Below are positions 45,178-53,430 of a DNA stretch of 64,000 nucleotides, piece by piece. Origin of the DNA: Rhodocyclaceae bacterium (GTDB lineage Bacteria > Pseudomonadota > Gammaproteobacteria > Burkholderiales > Rhodocyclaceae); contig JAVBXY010000017.1 in NCBI GenBank assembly GCA_030824275.1, positions 104,230 to 168,229 of the forward strand, read 5' to 3'. Made by a program: the position numbers and the translations under genes. The first letter of the stretch is position 1, and the number at the start of each line of letters is the position of its first letter. The notes beneath the pieces were generated by a model that was not told where the DNA came from, did no database searches, and saw nothing but the letters and a program-made list of their open reading frames with translations.

Positions 45178-46625
45178 GGCAGGGGCAGTTCGATCACGAA
45201 ACGGGTCAGACCAGGCCGGGAATCGACTTCGAGGTCGCCCTGGAGTTGCTGCACGATCTGATAGGTGACCCAAAGGCCAAGGCCGTTGCCCTCCGGCCGG
45301 TCGGTAGAGAAGGGCTCGAACAGATAGGGCAGTCGGTCCTCGTCGATGTGGGCGCCGTCATTTTCAACGAGGATCACCAGGCGTTGATCCTCGACGCGGG
45401 TGTCGCATTCGACATGGCCGCCGTCATCGATGGCCTGCACGGCATTCAACAGCAGATTGAGCAGAATCTGCCGCACCAGGGTGGAGGGCAGCGGCACTGC
45501 TTCCGTGACGCGGTTGTGCCAGACGAAGTTGGCGAGTTTCTTGTCCGCTGCCGCCATCACCAGGATGTGGATGTCCTCGATGTCCTCCGGCGTCAGTGGA
45601 TGACTTTCGATCTTGGCCTCCACCAGCAGAGCGGCCACGGTATGGCGGATTTGGGTCAGCCCGCGTTCCAGCAGCGAAATGGTCTTCTCGGTGATGGCAT
45701 CCGGGTTGCCGTGACGGCGGAAGGTATTCAGCGCGTTGAGCATGCCGCCGAGCGGATTGTTGATTTCGTGGGCAATGCCAGCAGAGAGCCGACCGACGGC
45801 GGCCAGGCGCTCGGCCACCAGCATGTGCTGTTCGAGTTGCTGCTTCTCGCGCAATCCCGTCAGCATGCCACGAAAGGCCTGGGCGAGGCGGCCGATTTCG
45901 TCGCCCGTGGCGAGCAGCGGTACGGCCGCCGGATCGGGGAGTTGTGTCGTCACCTGATCCATGGCTTCGGCCAGTTGCACCAGCGGATCGGCCAGGCGCC
46001 GCGCCCACCACGCCGACAGAGGCAGCAGCACGCCAAGCACCAGCAGCGTTACTAGCACCGAGCGGGTGACCAGGTTGTGCAGGCGCGGAATGAACACCTC
46101 CCGCGAATAGCCCAGCACCAGGTGCCCGAGCAGCACACCATCGGCGATGATGGGCGTCACCATGTAGAGATGGTCCGAGGCGGGCGGTTCGACCAGGCGC
46201 TGGGTGGCACTGTCGCCGGCACCGACGGCGCTTTGTACGTGGCCGAAATCGGCTTCCTTCTGCGCCGGATTGCTGCCCAGCGGGTAGCGTGCCGGCTGGG
46301 TCGAGACGAAGGTGCGGAACTCGGTGTCCATGACCACGACGCTGGCGGCAGAGAGGGTTTCGAAGTCACCACCGCTGCGTCGTTGCGGTGAGCGCACCAC
46401 CTCATAGGCGCGCCACAGGTCATCGTGAATCAGCGGCGTTGTCAGCGTGTCGGCCAGCACCCGGCCGAGGCCGGCGGCGTGAGCGACCAGGTCGCGACGC
46501 GATTCATCGTGTTCGCGAAAGACCATCGATGCGGTGACGAAAAAGGCCGTGACGATCACCAGGATGATCACCCGCAGGGGAATCTTGTAGCGCAGGCTGA
46601 TATCGGCGAGGGGCGTGAGTTTCAT
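45174..46625 (-). CDS. Membrane sensor histidine kinase
   Basis: 483 residues: TM helix (about 15-35), a periplasmic sensor region (about 36-180), second TM helix (about 185-205, VLVTLLVLGVLLPLSAWWA), HAMP, coiled coil, HisKA with the phosphorylated histidine in SAGIAHEINNPLGG, and a HATPase (NLLLNAVQAIDDGG, GNGLGLWVTYQIV). Its first base overlaps the last base of the binding-protein stop, so it is coupled to the presumed ligand-binding partner. The signal is unknown. Confidence 0.93.
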   Translation of the reverse strand: MKLTPLADISLRYKIPLRVIILVIVTAFFVTASMVFREHDESRRDLVAHAAGLGRVLADTLTTPLIHDDLWRAYEVVRSPQRRSGGDFETLSAASVVVMDTEFRTFVSTQPARYPLGSNPAQKEADFGHVQSAVGAGDSATQRLVEPPASDHLYMVTPIIADGVLLGHLVLGYSREVFIPRLHNLVTRSVLVTLLVLGVLLPLSAWWARRLADPLVQLAEAMDQVTTQLPDPAAVPLLATGDEIGRLAQAFRGMLTGLREKQQLEQHMLVAERLAAVGRLSAGIAHEINNPLGGMLNALNTFRRHGNPDAITEKTISLLERGLTQIRHTVAALLVEAKIESHPLTPEDIEDIHILVMAAADKKLANFVWHNRVTEAVPLPSTLVRQILLNLLLNAVQAIDDGGHVECDTRVEDQRLVILVENDGAHIDEDRLPYLFEPFSTDRPEGNGLGLWVTYQIVQQLQGDLEVDSRPGLTRFVIELPLP

Positions 46626-47500
46626 CAGCGTCCCGCTGCCACGGCGCGGGCCATTACCGCGATGCTGTCGAACAGGTGGCCATCGCCGGCGACGAAGCCG
46701 TCGAGGTTCAGTGACCTCAGCAGCGCCGCTCCCTCGGCGTCGTCGCGCATGCCGAGCAGGACTTTCTGCATCATCCGGAACTCCGTCTCGGGGATTTTCA
46801 GTCGCGCCACGAAGGGCGGATGGCCCAGCTCCGGCGAGCGGTGGGCCACTCGCGTCGCGGCGGTCAGCTCGGGGCGCACACGGGCCAGCGTGTCCCAGAC
46901 ATAGCCATCCACCGCACCGCCTTGCGCAAGGCCGACACCAACGGCCTCGACGACCTTGCGGTGCCCCCAGGTGAAGAAGGTGCGCGAGAAAAAACTCGCT
47001 GGATTTTCACCGGCACGCAGCAGCGTGTATTGCGGATAGAGATAGCCCGAATTCGAGTCCGGGTCGGAATAGGCGAAGACCTTGCCCTTGAGGTCGGTGA
47101 AGGTGCTCGTGCGTGTATCGCTGGCCGGGACGATCAGGTAGGAACGGTAGAGCGGCTTGCCCTGATAGAGGGGCACCGCGAGCAACTTCATGTCCTGTTG
47201 GTAGCGCGTGTAAGGGTAGCCGCAGAGCCAGGCGAAATCGATCTTGCCGACGCGCACCAGCTCGATGATCTCGCGATAGCTGCCGCGCTGGACGAAGCTC
47301 ACCGGCCAGCCGAGACGTCGCTCGAAGTAGGCGCGCAACTGCTTCAGGAAGTCCAGCTGGTCATCGAGGAACACCGGCGTCAGGCCGATGCGGATATCTC
47401 TTGGCCTGCCCGGTGTGGTGGCGTGCGCGCCGGTCGCCACGGCGCAGGCGGCAGTGAGAACCAGTTGCAGGAGGCGACGACGGTGCATGGCCGTTGGCAT
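46625..47500 (-). CDS. PhnD-like periplasmic binding protein (sensor partner)
   Basis: 291 residues. N-terminal export signal (RRRLLQLVLTAACAVATGAHA). The body matches the phosphate/phosphite/phosphonate-binding PhnD-like fold: RIGLTPVFLDDQLDFLKQLRAYFE, GKIDFAWLCGYPY and the SDPDSNSGYLYP hinge. PhnD-like proteins partner with sensor kinases in systems such as AioX/AioS, ArxX/ArxS and TtrS, sensing the substrate of a nearby molybdoenzyme. No ABC transporter genes are present. Start ATG 47500 or 47488; neither has a clear ribosome-binding site. Confidence 0.85.
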   Translation of the reverse strand: MPTAMHRRRLLQLVLTAACAVATGAHATTPGRPRDIRIGLTPVFLDDQLDFLKQLRAYFERRLGWPVSFVQRGSYREIIELVRVGKIDFAWLCGYPYTRYQQDMKLLAVPLYQGKPLYRSYLIVPASDTRTSTFTDLKGKVFAYSDPDSNSGYLYPQYTLLRAGENPASFFSRTFFTWGHRKVVEAVGVGLAQGGAVDGYVWDTLARVRPELTAATRVAHRSPELGHPPFVARLKIPETEFRMMQKVLLGMRDDAEGAALLRSLNLDGFVAGDGHLFDSIAVMARAVAAGR

Positions 47501-47602
47501 TGATTTCAAAGTACGGAGTGGCATTGTCGGTCGCCGGGGCGATGCAGGCAAGCTTGTCGACAACATTGCGCCATCAGCCGGAAAGCCTTGTGCGGCAAGG
47601 GT

Positions 47603-47651
47603 GTTACTGATCGGTAACGTGTTGCGCCGCACCAGATTACGAAGTGGTAAC
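47603..47651. promoter_or_regulatory. Twin palindromes, candidate enhancer sites
   Basis: Two near-identical palindromes: GTTAC-N6-GTAAC at 47603-47618 and ATTAC-N6-GTAAC at 47636-47651, 33 bp apart (about three helical turns). They lie 56-104 bp upstream of the sigma-54 promoter, where NtrC-type activators bind, so they are the likely sites of the response regulator encoded at 43831. Confidence 0.6.
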
Positions 47652-47706
47652 GCTTGTTGGCCGCGATGAAATCGAGGATGCAGCAGGCACAAGGCTTTGC
47701 TCGCAA

Positions 47707-47720
47707 GGCACGCGCATTGC
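47707..47720 (+). promoter_or_regulatory. Sigma-54 (-24/-12) promoter of the molybdoenzyme operon
   Basis: GGCACG-N4-TTGC with exact GG to GC spacing (10 bases between), matching the sigma-54 consensus; the predicted start is about 47732, giving a leader of some 70 bases before the iron-sulfur subunit gene at 47800. A sigma-54-type response regulator is encoded in the opposite arm. Confidence 0.7.
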
Positions 47721-47799
47721 TATGGGTTACGGGTAGATAAAAAGCAGATCGTGGCGGCTGCTACATGAACACCCGCCGCATCCAGAGGAGGCAACGCGA

Positions 47800-48510
47800 A
47801 TGAGTGAAGAATTGAGGGTCTCCCCCATCGAGACGCGCGGCGTCGCGGGCAAGAAGCGCTATGCCATGGTGGTGGATACGCGCCGCTGCATCGGCTGCAT
47901 GGCCTGCCAGGTCGCCTGCAAGGCCGAATACGACACGCCGCTGGGGGTCAATCGAACCTGGGTGCCCTACAAGGTGGTGGGCAAATATCCCATGGTCAAG
48001 AAGCAGTTCCTGCCCCGGTTGTGCAACCACTGCGACGATCCCCCCTGCGTGCGCAACTGTCCGGTCGAAGCCACCTACAAGGTTGAGGATGGCGGCTTCG
48101 TTTTGCAGCGCTACGAGCGCTGCATCGGCTGTCGCAGCTGCATGGCGGCATGCCCCTACAACGCGCGCTTCATGCTGCCGTCGCATCGCACCTACACGCC
48201 GATCACCAACGTAGTGGACAAGTGCACCTTCTGCTTCCATCGCGTGACGCAGAACCTGGTGCCGGCTTGCGTGCAGACCTGCATCGGCCGTTCGCGCGTG
48301 TTTGGCGACCTCAATGATCCGAACAGCGAGGTGTCCTATCTGGTGGCGAAGAACGCGACCCAGGTATTGCGTCCCGAGGAAGGCACCAAGCCGCACGTCT
48401 TCTACATCGGGGCTGACCGCAATGCCACCGAGTTCGGCCGCGACGCCTACAACAAGCCGGAAGTGATGGAGCAGGAACGCTCCGCCTTCAAGGCTCACTT
48501 CAAGATCTAA
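47800..48510 (+). CDS. 4Fe-4S electron-transfer subunit (PsrB/TtrB/NrfC type)
   Basis: 236 residues with four cysteine clusters: CIGCMACQVACK, CNHCDDPPCVRNC, CIGCRSCMAACP and CTFCFHRV...PACVQTC, the pattern of the iron-sulfur subunit in DMSO-reductase-family complexes. It should carry electrons between the NrfD-type membrane subunit and the molybdopterin subunit. ATG 47800 follows an AGAGGAG site. It lacks its own Tat signal, so it is probably exported with the catalytic subunit, as known for related complexes. First gene of the operon driven from 47707. Confidence 0.93.
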   Translation: MSEELRVSPIETRGVAGKKRYAMVVDTRRCIGCMACQVACKAEYDTPLGVNRTWVPYKVVGKYPMVKKQFLPRLCNHCDDPPCVRNCPVEATYKVEDGGFVLQRYERCIGCRSCMAACPYNARFMLPSHRTYTPITNVVDKCTFCFHRVTQNLVPACVQTCIGRSRVFGDLNDPNSEVSYLVAKNATQVLRPEEGTKPHVFYIGADRNATEFGRDAYNKPEVMEQERSAFKAHFKI

Positions 48511-48520
48511 GGGGTGAATC

Positions 48521-49375
48521 ATGGGTGATTACGTCTGGTTTCACGATGTCTCTTGGCATGCCGCCTACGCCATCTACTTCTTTGTCGTTGGCATTGTTGC
48601 GGGCCTGTCCTTTCTGTCCTATCTGTCCTGGCATCACGAGGCCCTGGTTCCGATTCGTGAGAAGGCGGCCTATGTCTCGGTCGTCCTGCTGGGTGTGGGC
48701 GGTGTGCTGCTGATCGGCGACCTGTCTCAGCCATTGCGCTTCCTCAATGTGCTGAATCCGGCCTACCTCAACTTCAGCTCGCCGCTGGCCTGGGGTTCGT
48801 TGAACATCCTCAGCTTCGGTGCCGCGCTCGTGGCCTACATCTGGTTCATGAAGCAGGGTGACGACAAGGCGAAGTTGCTGGGGATGATCGCCGGCTTGCT
48901 GGCCATGGGGTTGCCGATTTACACCGGCTTTGACCTCACGGTGCATCAGTCGCGTCCGGTGTGGAACACGCCGGTGATGCCGGTGCTCTTCGTCGCCCTG
49001 GCGATGGCCTCCGGTTCTGCCGTGGCCTCGCTGATGGCGGGCGGCGATGCGGCGGCGCAGAAGATGTTGCGCCAGTTCATGCTCTGGTCGGCTGCCGCCG
49101 TCGGCGTGATTCTGGTCTCCATCCTCGGCACCACCAACTATGGCGGTACGGCTCAGGAACTGAGCTTCGTGATCATGACCAGCGGCACCATGGGGCTGAT
49201 CTTCGTCGGTATCGGCATCCTCGCCGGCACCGCCGCCCCCATCGCCCTGATGCTCGCACCCGTCGGTCGCCAGCCTATCGGCCTGATGCTGTCCGCCTTG
49301 CTGCTGCTGGTCGGCAGTGCCGCCCTGCGCTACGCCCTGCTGATGGGCCCGCAGCAGCTGCAAACCCTGTATTGA
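48521..49375 (+). CDS. NrfD/PsrC-type membrane subunit
   Basis: 284 residues with about eight membrane helices and NrfD-family features (YAIYFFVVGIVAGLSFLSYL, RFLNVLNPAYLNFSSPLAWG, the latter typical of the quinol site loop). It links the complex to the quinone pool. The gene lies 10 bases after the iron-sulfur subunit and 20 before the catalytic gene; the order iron-sulfur, NrfD, catalytic is the same as ttrBCA. Confidence 0.92.
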   Translation: MGDYVWFHDVSWHAAYAIYFFVVGIVAGLSFLSYLSWHHEALVPIREKAAYVSVVLLGVGGVLLIGDLSQPLRFLNVLNPAYLNFSSPLAWGSLNILSFGAALVAYIWFMKQGDDKAKLLGMIAGLLAMGLPIYTGFDLTVHQSRPVWNTPVMPVLFVALAMASGSAVASLMAGGDAAAQKMLRQFMLWSAAAVGVILVSILGTTNYGGTAQELSFVIMTSGTMGLIFVGIGILAGTAAPIALMLAPVGRQPIGLMLSALLLLVGSAALRYALLMGPQQLQTLY

Positions 49376-49395
49376 TGACCGGAGGAGATAGAAAA

Positions 49396-52035
49396 ATGGA
49401 AATGCCAAAAGTCACCCGTCGCACCTTCCTCAAGGTCAGTGCCGGTACCGGCGCGGCGGCCGCTGCCGCGCCGCGTCTGCTCAACGCCATGGAGAACGAT
49501 CTCGGCGGCAAGGACCCCAGCCCGGTCACCGGCGCCGAGCGCAAGGCCATCCCGATCAACTGCCACGTCTGCAACATCCAGGACGGCGCCATCGCCTACG
49601 TCGAGAATGACCGCGTGGTGAAGCTCGAAGGCAACCCGGAGCACGTCTCCACCCGTGGCCGCCTCTGCGCCAAGGGCAACTCGGGCATGTGGTACAGCTA
49701 CGACCCGGATCGCATCCTCTACCCGATGAAGCGCGTCGGTGCCCGTGGCGAGGGCAAGTGGAAGCGCATCACCTGGGACGAGGCCCTGACCGAACTCGCC
49801 GCCAAGCTCGACGCGGCGATCAAGGAAGACCCGAACACCATCATGCTGAAGTATGGCCGCCAGCGTACCGGCGGCGTCATCGACCGCTTCATGAACACGC
49901 TGGGCTCGGCGACGGTGGTGAATCACACCTCTGTCTGCGAGTCGTCGAAGAAGATCGGCATGGAGCCCACCTGGGGGCCGGACATCGAAACGCCGGACTT
50001 CGCCAATGCCAAGTACGTATTGAACTTCGGCTCCAACATCCTCGAAGCCGCCTACTTCCACAATCCGCTGTCGCAGCGGATCACCGAAGGCCGCGTCGAC
50101 AACCAGATGAAGATCGTCACCTTCGATGTACGTCTGTCGAACACGGCGGGCTTCTCCGACGAGTGGGTGCCCGTGCATCCGGGCACCGACGGTGCGGTGG
50201 CGCTGGCCATGGGTCACGTCATCCTGCGCGACGACCTCCAGGATTCGGACTTCATCAACACCTGGACCAACGTCACGGTGGCGGAACTCAAGGCCCACTA
50301 CAAGCAATACACGCCGGAATGGGCGGCGAAGATTTCCGGTGTGCCGGCCGAGACCATCGAGCGCATCGCCACCGAGTTCGCCACCACCAAGCCAGCGACG
50401 CTGTTCACCTATCGCGGCCCGGCCAAGCACCTCTACGGTTCCTACAACGAGAAGGCCTGCATGATGTTGCCGATCATGACCGGCAACATCGAGAAGCAGG
50501 GCGGTTACTGCCTGCCGCGCGGCATGGGCTGGCCCCAGCCGAGCCCGGAGCCGGGCAAGCCGAAGAAAGGCTCCTACCTTTCGCATCCGCCGGATTACCC
50601 GCTGGCCGGCCACAAGGTCAGCCATCTGGTGCCTTTCTGGATCGCCGAGGGCAAGCAGAAAATCAACGTCTACATCACCTACCAGGACAACCCGGTGTAT
50701 ACCAATCCGGGCGCCATGGCGGTGTGGGGCAAGCTGTTCAAGGACGAGAAGCTGATTCCCTATCTGGTCTCCATGAGCCCCTTCATGGGCGAGGAGACGG
50801 CGCTGGTGGACCTGATCCTGCCCGACTGCCCCTACCTGGAGCGCTGGGAACCGGAGTCGATGCCCAACTCCCTGTGGCCCTGGCTGGGCATCCGCCAGCC
50901 GGTGCACAAGGCCCTGGGCGAGTCGCGCGAGAACCGCGTCATGATGCGCGACATCATCTGGAAGCTGGACCCGGACGGCAAGCGCGGCATGAAGCAGTTC
51001 TGGAACTTCAAGGATGGCGAGGACTACATGCGCCATCACTTCGACAACATCCCCGGCCTCAAGGAAGCCGGCGGCCTCGACTTCATGAAGAAGCATGGCG
51101 TCTGGCCGATCTACGGCAAGCTCAATCCCAAGACCGGCAAGGTCTCGGACAAGACCGGGCGCGAGATCAAGGCCGAGTACGGGCTGTTCAAGAAAGAACT
51201 GTCGGATGGCGACATGGCCGGCGCGGCAGTGGGTGCCAACGGCATCATCAGCAAGAACGGCAAGGCCATCGGCGTCAAGCGCAACGGCAAGAACTACGTC
51301 GGCTTCCCCACCGGCAACCGCATCATCAACGTGCGCATCGACCAATGGGCCGAGTATGGCTTCAATCCCATGCCGACCTTCAAGCGCGTGCCCTGGCACG
51401 AGAACATGAAGGACGACGAACTGGTCATGACCACCTTCAAGCTCAACGTGCACAAGCAGTCGCGCACTGCGGCGGTGAAGTGGCTGGCCGAGATCGCGCA
51501 CAGCAATCCGATGTGGATCAACGCCGCCACGGCGGCCAAGATCGGCGTCAAGACCGGCGATCTGGTGCGCGTCGAGTCCAAGGTGGGCCATCTGGTGACC
51601 AAGGCCTACGTCACCGAAGGCATCCATCCCAAGACCGTCGCCATCCCGACCGGCTTCGGCCACTGGGAATACGGCCGCCTTGCCACGCTGAAACTGAAGG
51701 AGAAGAAAGCCGAGTGGAGCCACGGCCAGGACGACCCGGACCTCAACAACGTCTGGTGGGATGACAAGGGCGTACACCCCAACAACATCATCCCGGCGGT
51801 GGCCGATCCCATCGGTGGTTCGCAAGGCTGGTATGACACCGTAGTCAAGGTGACCAAGGCCGGCCCGAACGACAAGTACGGCGATTCGCAGGGCGATTGG
51901 CAGAAGCATTACGAGGCCTACAAGGAAACCATTCGCTACGCCTACACCGGCGACCTCCACCGCAAGATGCACCCCGAGATGGCCTCCTGGGCCGGCCCGG
52001 ACAGCGTCAAGCACAAGGGCGGCGGCGGGCACTGA
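49396..52035 (+). CDS. Tat-exported molybdopterin oxidoreductase, DMSO-reductase family
   Basis: 879 residues. A Tat signal (RRTFLK, then an alanine-rich core) precedes a Molybdop_Fe4S4 region whose cluster motif reads CHVCNIQD...GRLCAKG: the third of the four usual cysteines is an aspartate. A cysteine at HTSVCESS is the likely molybdenum ligand. The C-terminal molydop-binding domain is present (about 690-800, WINAATAAKIGVKTGDLVRV). The subunit set and gene order resemble Psr/Phs/Ttr complexes, so a periplasmic sulfur-, arsenic- or similar oxyanion enzyme is possible, but the substrate is not known. ATG 49396 follows GGAGGAGATAG. Confidence 0.9.
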   Translation: MEMPKVTRRTFLKVSAGTGAAAAAAPRLLNAMENDLGGKDPSPVTGAERKAIPINCHVCNIQDGAIAYVENDRVVKLEGNPEHVSTRGRLCAKGNSGMWYSYDPDRILYPMKRVGARGEGKWKRITWDEALTELAAKLDAAIKEDPNTIMLKYGRQRTGGVIDRFMNTLGSATVVNHTSVCESSKKIGMEPTWGPDIETPDFANAKYVLNFGSNILEAAYFHNPLSQRITEGRVDNQMKIVTFDVRLSNTAGFSDEWVPVHPGTDGAVALAMGHVILRDDLQDSDFINTWTNVTVAELKAHYKQYTPEWAAKISGVPAETIERIATEFATTKPATLFTYRGPAKHLYGSYNEKACMMLPIMTGNIEKQGGYCLPRGMGWPQPSPEPGKPKKGSYLSHPPDYPLAGHKVSHLVPFWIAEGKQKINVYITYQDNPVYTNPGAMAVWGKLFKDEKLIPYLVSMSPFMGEETALVDLILPDCPYLERWEPESMPNSLWPWLGIRQPVHKALGESRENRVMMRDIIWKLDPDGKRGMKQFWNFKDGEDYMRHHFDNIPGLKEAGGLDFMKKHGVWPIYGKLNPKTGKVSDKTGREIKAEYGLFKKELSDGDMAGAAVGANGIISKNGKAIGVKRNGKNYVGFPTGNRIINVRIDQWAEYGFNPMPTFKRVPWHENMKDDELVMTTFKLNVHKQSRTAAVKWLAEIAHSNPMWINAATAAKIGVKTGDLVRVESKVGHLVTKAYVTEGIHPKTVAIPTGFGHWEYGRLATLKLKEKKAEWSHGQDDPDLNNVWWDDKGVHPNNIIPAVADPIGGSQGWYDTVVKVTKAGPNDKYGDSQGDWQKHYEAYKETIRYAYTGDLHRKMHPEMASWAGPDSVKHKGGGGH

Positions 52036-52084
52036 GCGGCTGATCGAAACTCCTTCCTCCTCCAATAGTGTTGGGAGAGACTTA

Positions 52085-52119
52085 GGCCCGGCGCTGTCCA
52101 GTCCGGGCCACCTTTTTTT
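52085..52119 (+). terminator. Intrinsic terminator/attenuator within the operon
   Basis: GGCCCGG and CCGGGCC form a 7-bp G+C stem with an 11-base loop, followed after three bases by a run of seven T (52113-52119). It lies between the catalytic gene and the chaperone gene, so it would lower expression of the downstream assembly genes relative to the enzyme subunits. Confidence 0.75.
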
Positions 52120-52128
52120 GGAGCAGCC

Positions 52129-52977
52129 ATGCTTAAAGCCGTATTGAAGATCGAAGACGACGAAGAAGTCGGCGCTGGTGAAACGGCGGCAGTCCTCGCC
52201 TCGCCCGCCGAAACCGCCGCCGAATGCCGGGCGCGGGCCGAGGTCTATCACCTGCTCTCCGGCGTCTTCGTCGAAGAGCCGTCGCAGGAATTTCTCGCCG
52301 CCCTGCGCAGCCCCGAGGCGCAGCAGCAGTTCGCCGAGGCCGGCCTGAAGTTCGACGCCGACTTCACCGCTGCCGACGCCGATGAATTGATGGAAGCGCT
52401 GGCCATCGAATACACCACCCTGTTCGCCAACTCCGGCGGTTTCCCGCCGGTGGAGTCGGTGCGGCTCTTCGGCCGCTTCAAGCAGGAGCCGAATTTCGAG
52501 ACCATGCAGACCTACAAGCGCCTGGGCTTCACGCTGCGCCCCGGTCGCTTCGAGGTCTTCGCCGACCAGATCGGCGTCGAGCTGATGTTCGTCGCCGAAC
52601 TGCTGGAGCGCGCCGCCAGCGCGCTGGAGCAGGGCGACACGGCCGGGCATCGACGTCTGGACAAGGAGATCAAGCGCTTCTGGACCCTACATCTCGGGCG
52701 CTGGGTGCGGGGCTATTCGCAGTTGATCGAGCGCACGGCAGAGCATTCCTTCTACCGCGAGATGGCGCGCTTCCTGCACGGCTTCGCCGTCGAGGAAATC
52801 GAGGCCATGGGCTTGCGCATCGACGATGCCGACCAGGCCCGGCTGGAAGTGCCGAAAGCCGAGGTCCGCGTCGAGTTCGACCCGGACGAGCCGGTCTGTA
52901 ATGGTTGCGTCAGCGATGCCATTGCTGGTCAGGGCAATGCACCGGGCAACGTGCATCGCCTGCACGACTTGCGCTGA
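52129..52977 (+). CDS. TorD-family molybdoenzyme chaperone
   Basis: 282 residues. A TorD/DmsD-type helical domain fills about residues 28-220 (ECRARAEVYHLLSGVFVEEPSQEFL, ALAIEYTTLFAN, GRFKQEPNFET, YREMARFLHGFAVEEIE). It should hold the Tat-exported catalytic subunit during cofactor insertion. It is longer than typical chaperones (about 200) because of a C-terminal tail with CNGC and of an N-terminal extension that includes a dispersed-repeat copy (EVGAGETA). Start ATG 52129 with GGAG just upstream, right after the terminator. Confidence 0.87.
   Translation: MLKAVLKIEDDEEVGAGETAAVLASPAETAAECRARAEVYHLLSGVFVEEPSQEFLAALRSPEAQQQFAEAGLKFDADFTAADADELMEALAIEYTTLFANSGGFPPVESVRLFGRFKQEPNFETMQTYKRLGFTLRPGRFEVFADQIGVELMFVAELLERAASALEQGDTAGHRRLDKEIKRFWTLHLGRWVRGYSQLIERTAEHSFYREMARFLHGFAVEEIEAMGLRIDDADQARLEVPKAEVRVEFDPDEPVCNGCVSDAIAGQGNAPGNVHRLHDLR
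52164..52188 (+). repeat. 25-bp dispersed repeat, copy 12 (in TorD-like gene)
   Basis: AGAA at the 5' end, core ending GGT, triplet GAA, then ACGGCG. Read in frame as EVGAGETA in the N-terminal extension of the chaperone. Confidence 0.78.
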
Positions 52978-52986
52978 GGTCGGGTC

Positions 52987-53430
52987 ATGATCCTCGATCT
53001 CGCCTCGCCGAAGGAACTGCCGCCCCCCGACCGCCAGGTCCTTTCCGAGCTGGATTGGAAGGACGTGGCGGTGATGTGGGACAGCAACGACCTCGGCGCC
53101 CTGCACGACTGGCTCAACGAGCGCTGGTCGCGGCTGATCCGCAACAGCATGCTGGGCACCAAGGACCCGGAGGCCGAGTTCCTGCAAGGCCTGGCCTTTG
53201 CCACCCTGGCCCTGTTCTTTACCCAGAACCATAATCAGGAAGGCGCGCTGCTGATGGTCGACGATGCCCAGATGGCGCTGGCGAAATACCGCCCGCGCTT
53301 CCTTGGCGTGAACATTGATCCCATCCTCGGCACCTTGCAGGAGCTGCGCCCGCTGCTGACCGGTCTGGCGCCGGACGACGCCTGTCCGCTGTATCCCTTC
53401 GTTTATCCCAAGTTCGAATACAGCACATGA
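52987..53430 (+). CDS. Hypothetical protein of the molybdoenzyme operon
   Basis: 147 residues, helical, no signal or membrane segment. The middle (FLQGLAFATLALFFTQNHNQEGALLMVDDAQMALAKYRPRFLGV) suggests a compact all-alpha protein and one cysteine lies near the end (DDACPLYPFV). I do not recognise the family. Its place directly after the chaperone (9-base gap) and ATGA overlap with the next gene indicate a role in assembly of the complex. Confidence 0.6.
   Translation: MILDLASPKELPPPDRQVLSELDWKDVAVMWDSNDLGALHDWLNERWSRLIRNSMLGTKDPEAEFLQGLAFATLALFFTQNHNQEGALLMVDDAQMALAKYRPRFLGVNIDPILGTLQELRPLLTGLAPDDACPLYPFVYPKFEYST

Noticed and set aside
49330..52650. A very long open frame on the reverse strand across the molybdopterin subunit gene
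   Set aside because: It lies opposite a gene with clear domain signatures, has the composition of a codon-bias shadow and no recognisable motifs.
43831..52977. Naming the molybdoenzyme as arsenite oxidase (Aio/Arx), arsenate reductase or tetrathionate reductase
   Set aside because: The sensor set resembles Aio/Arx and the gene order resembles ttr, but the catalytic subunit has a different cluster motif and cannot be assigned by eye. A phylogeny is needed.
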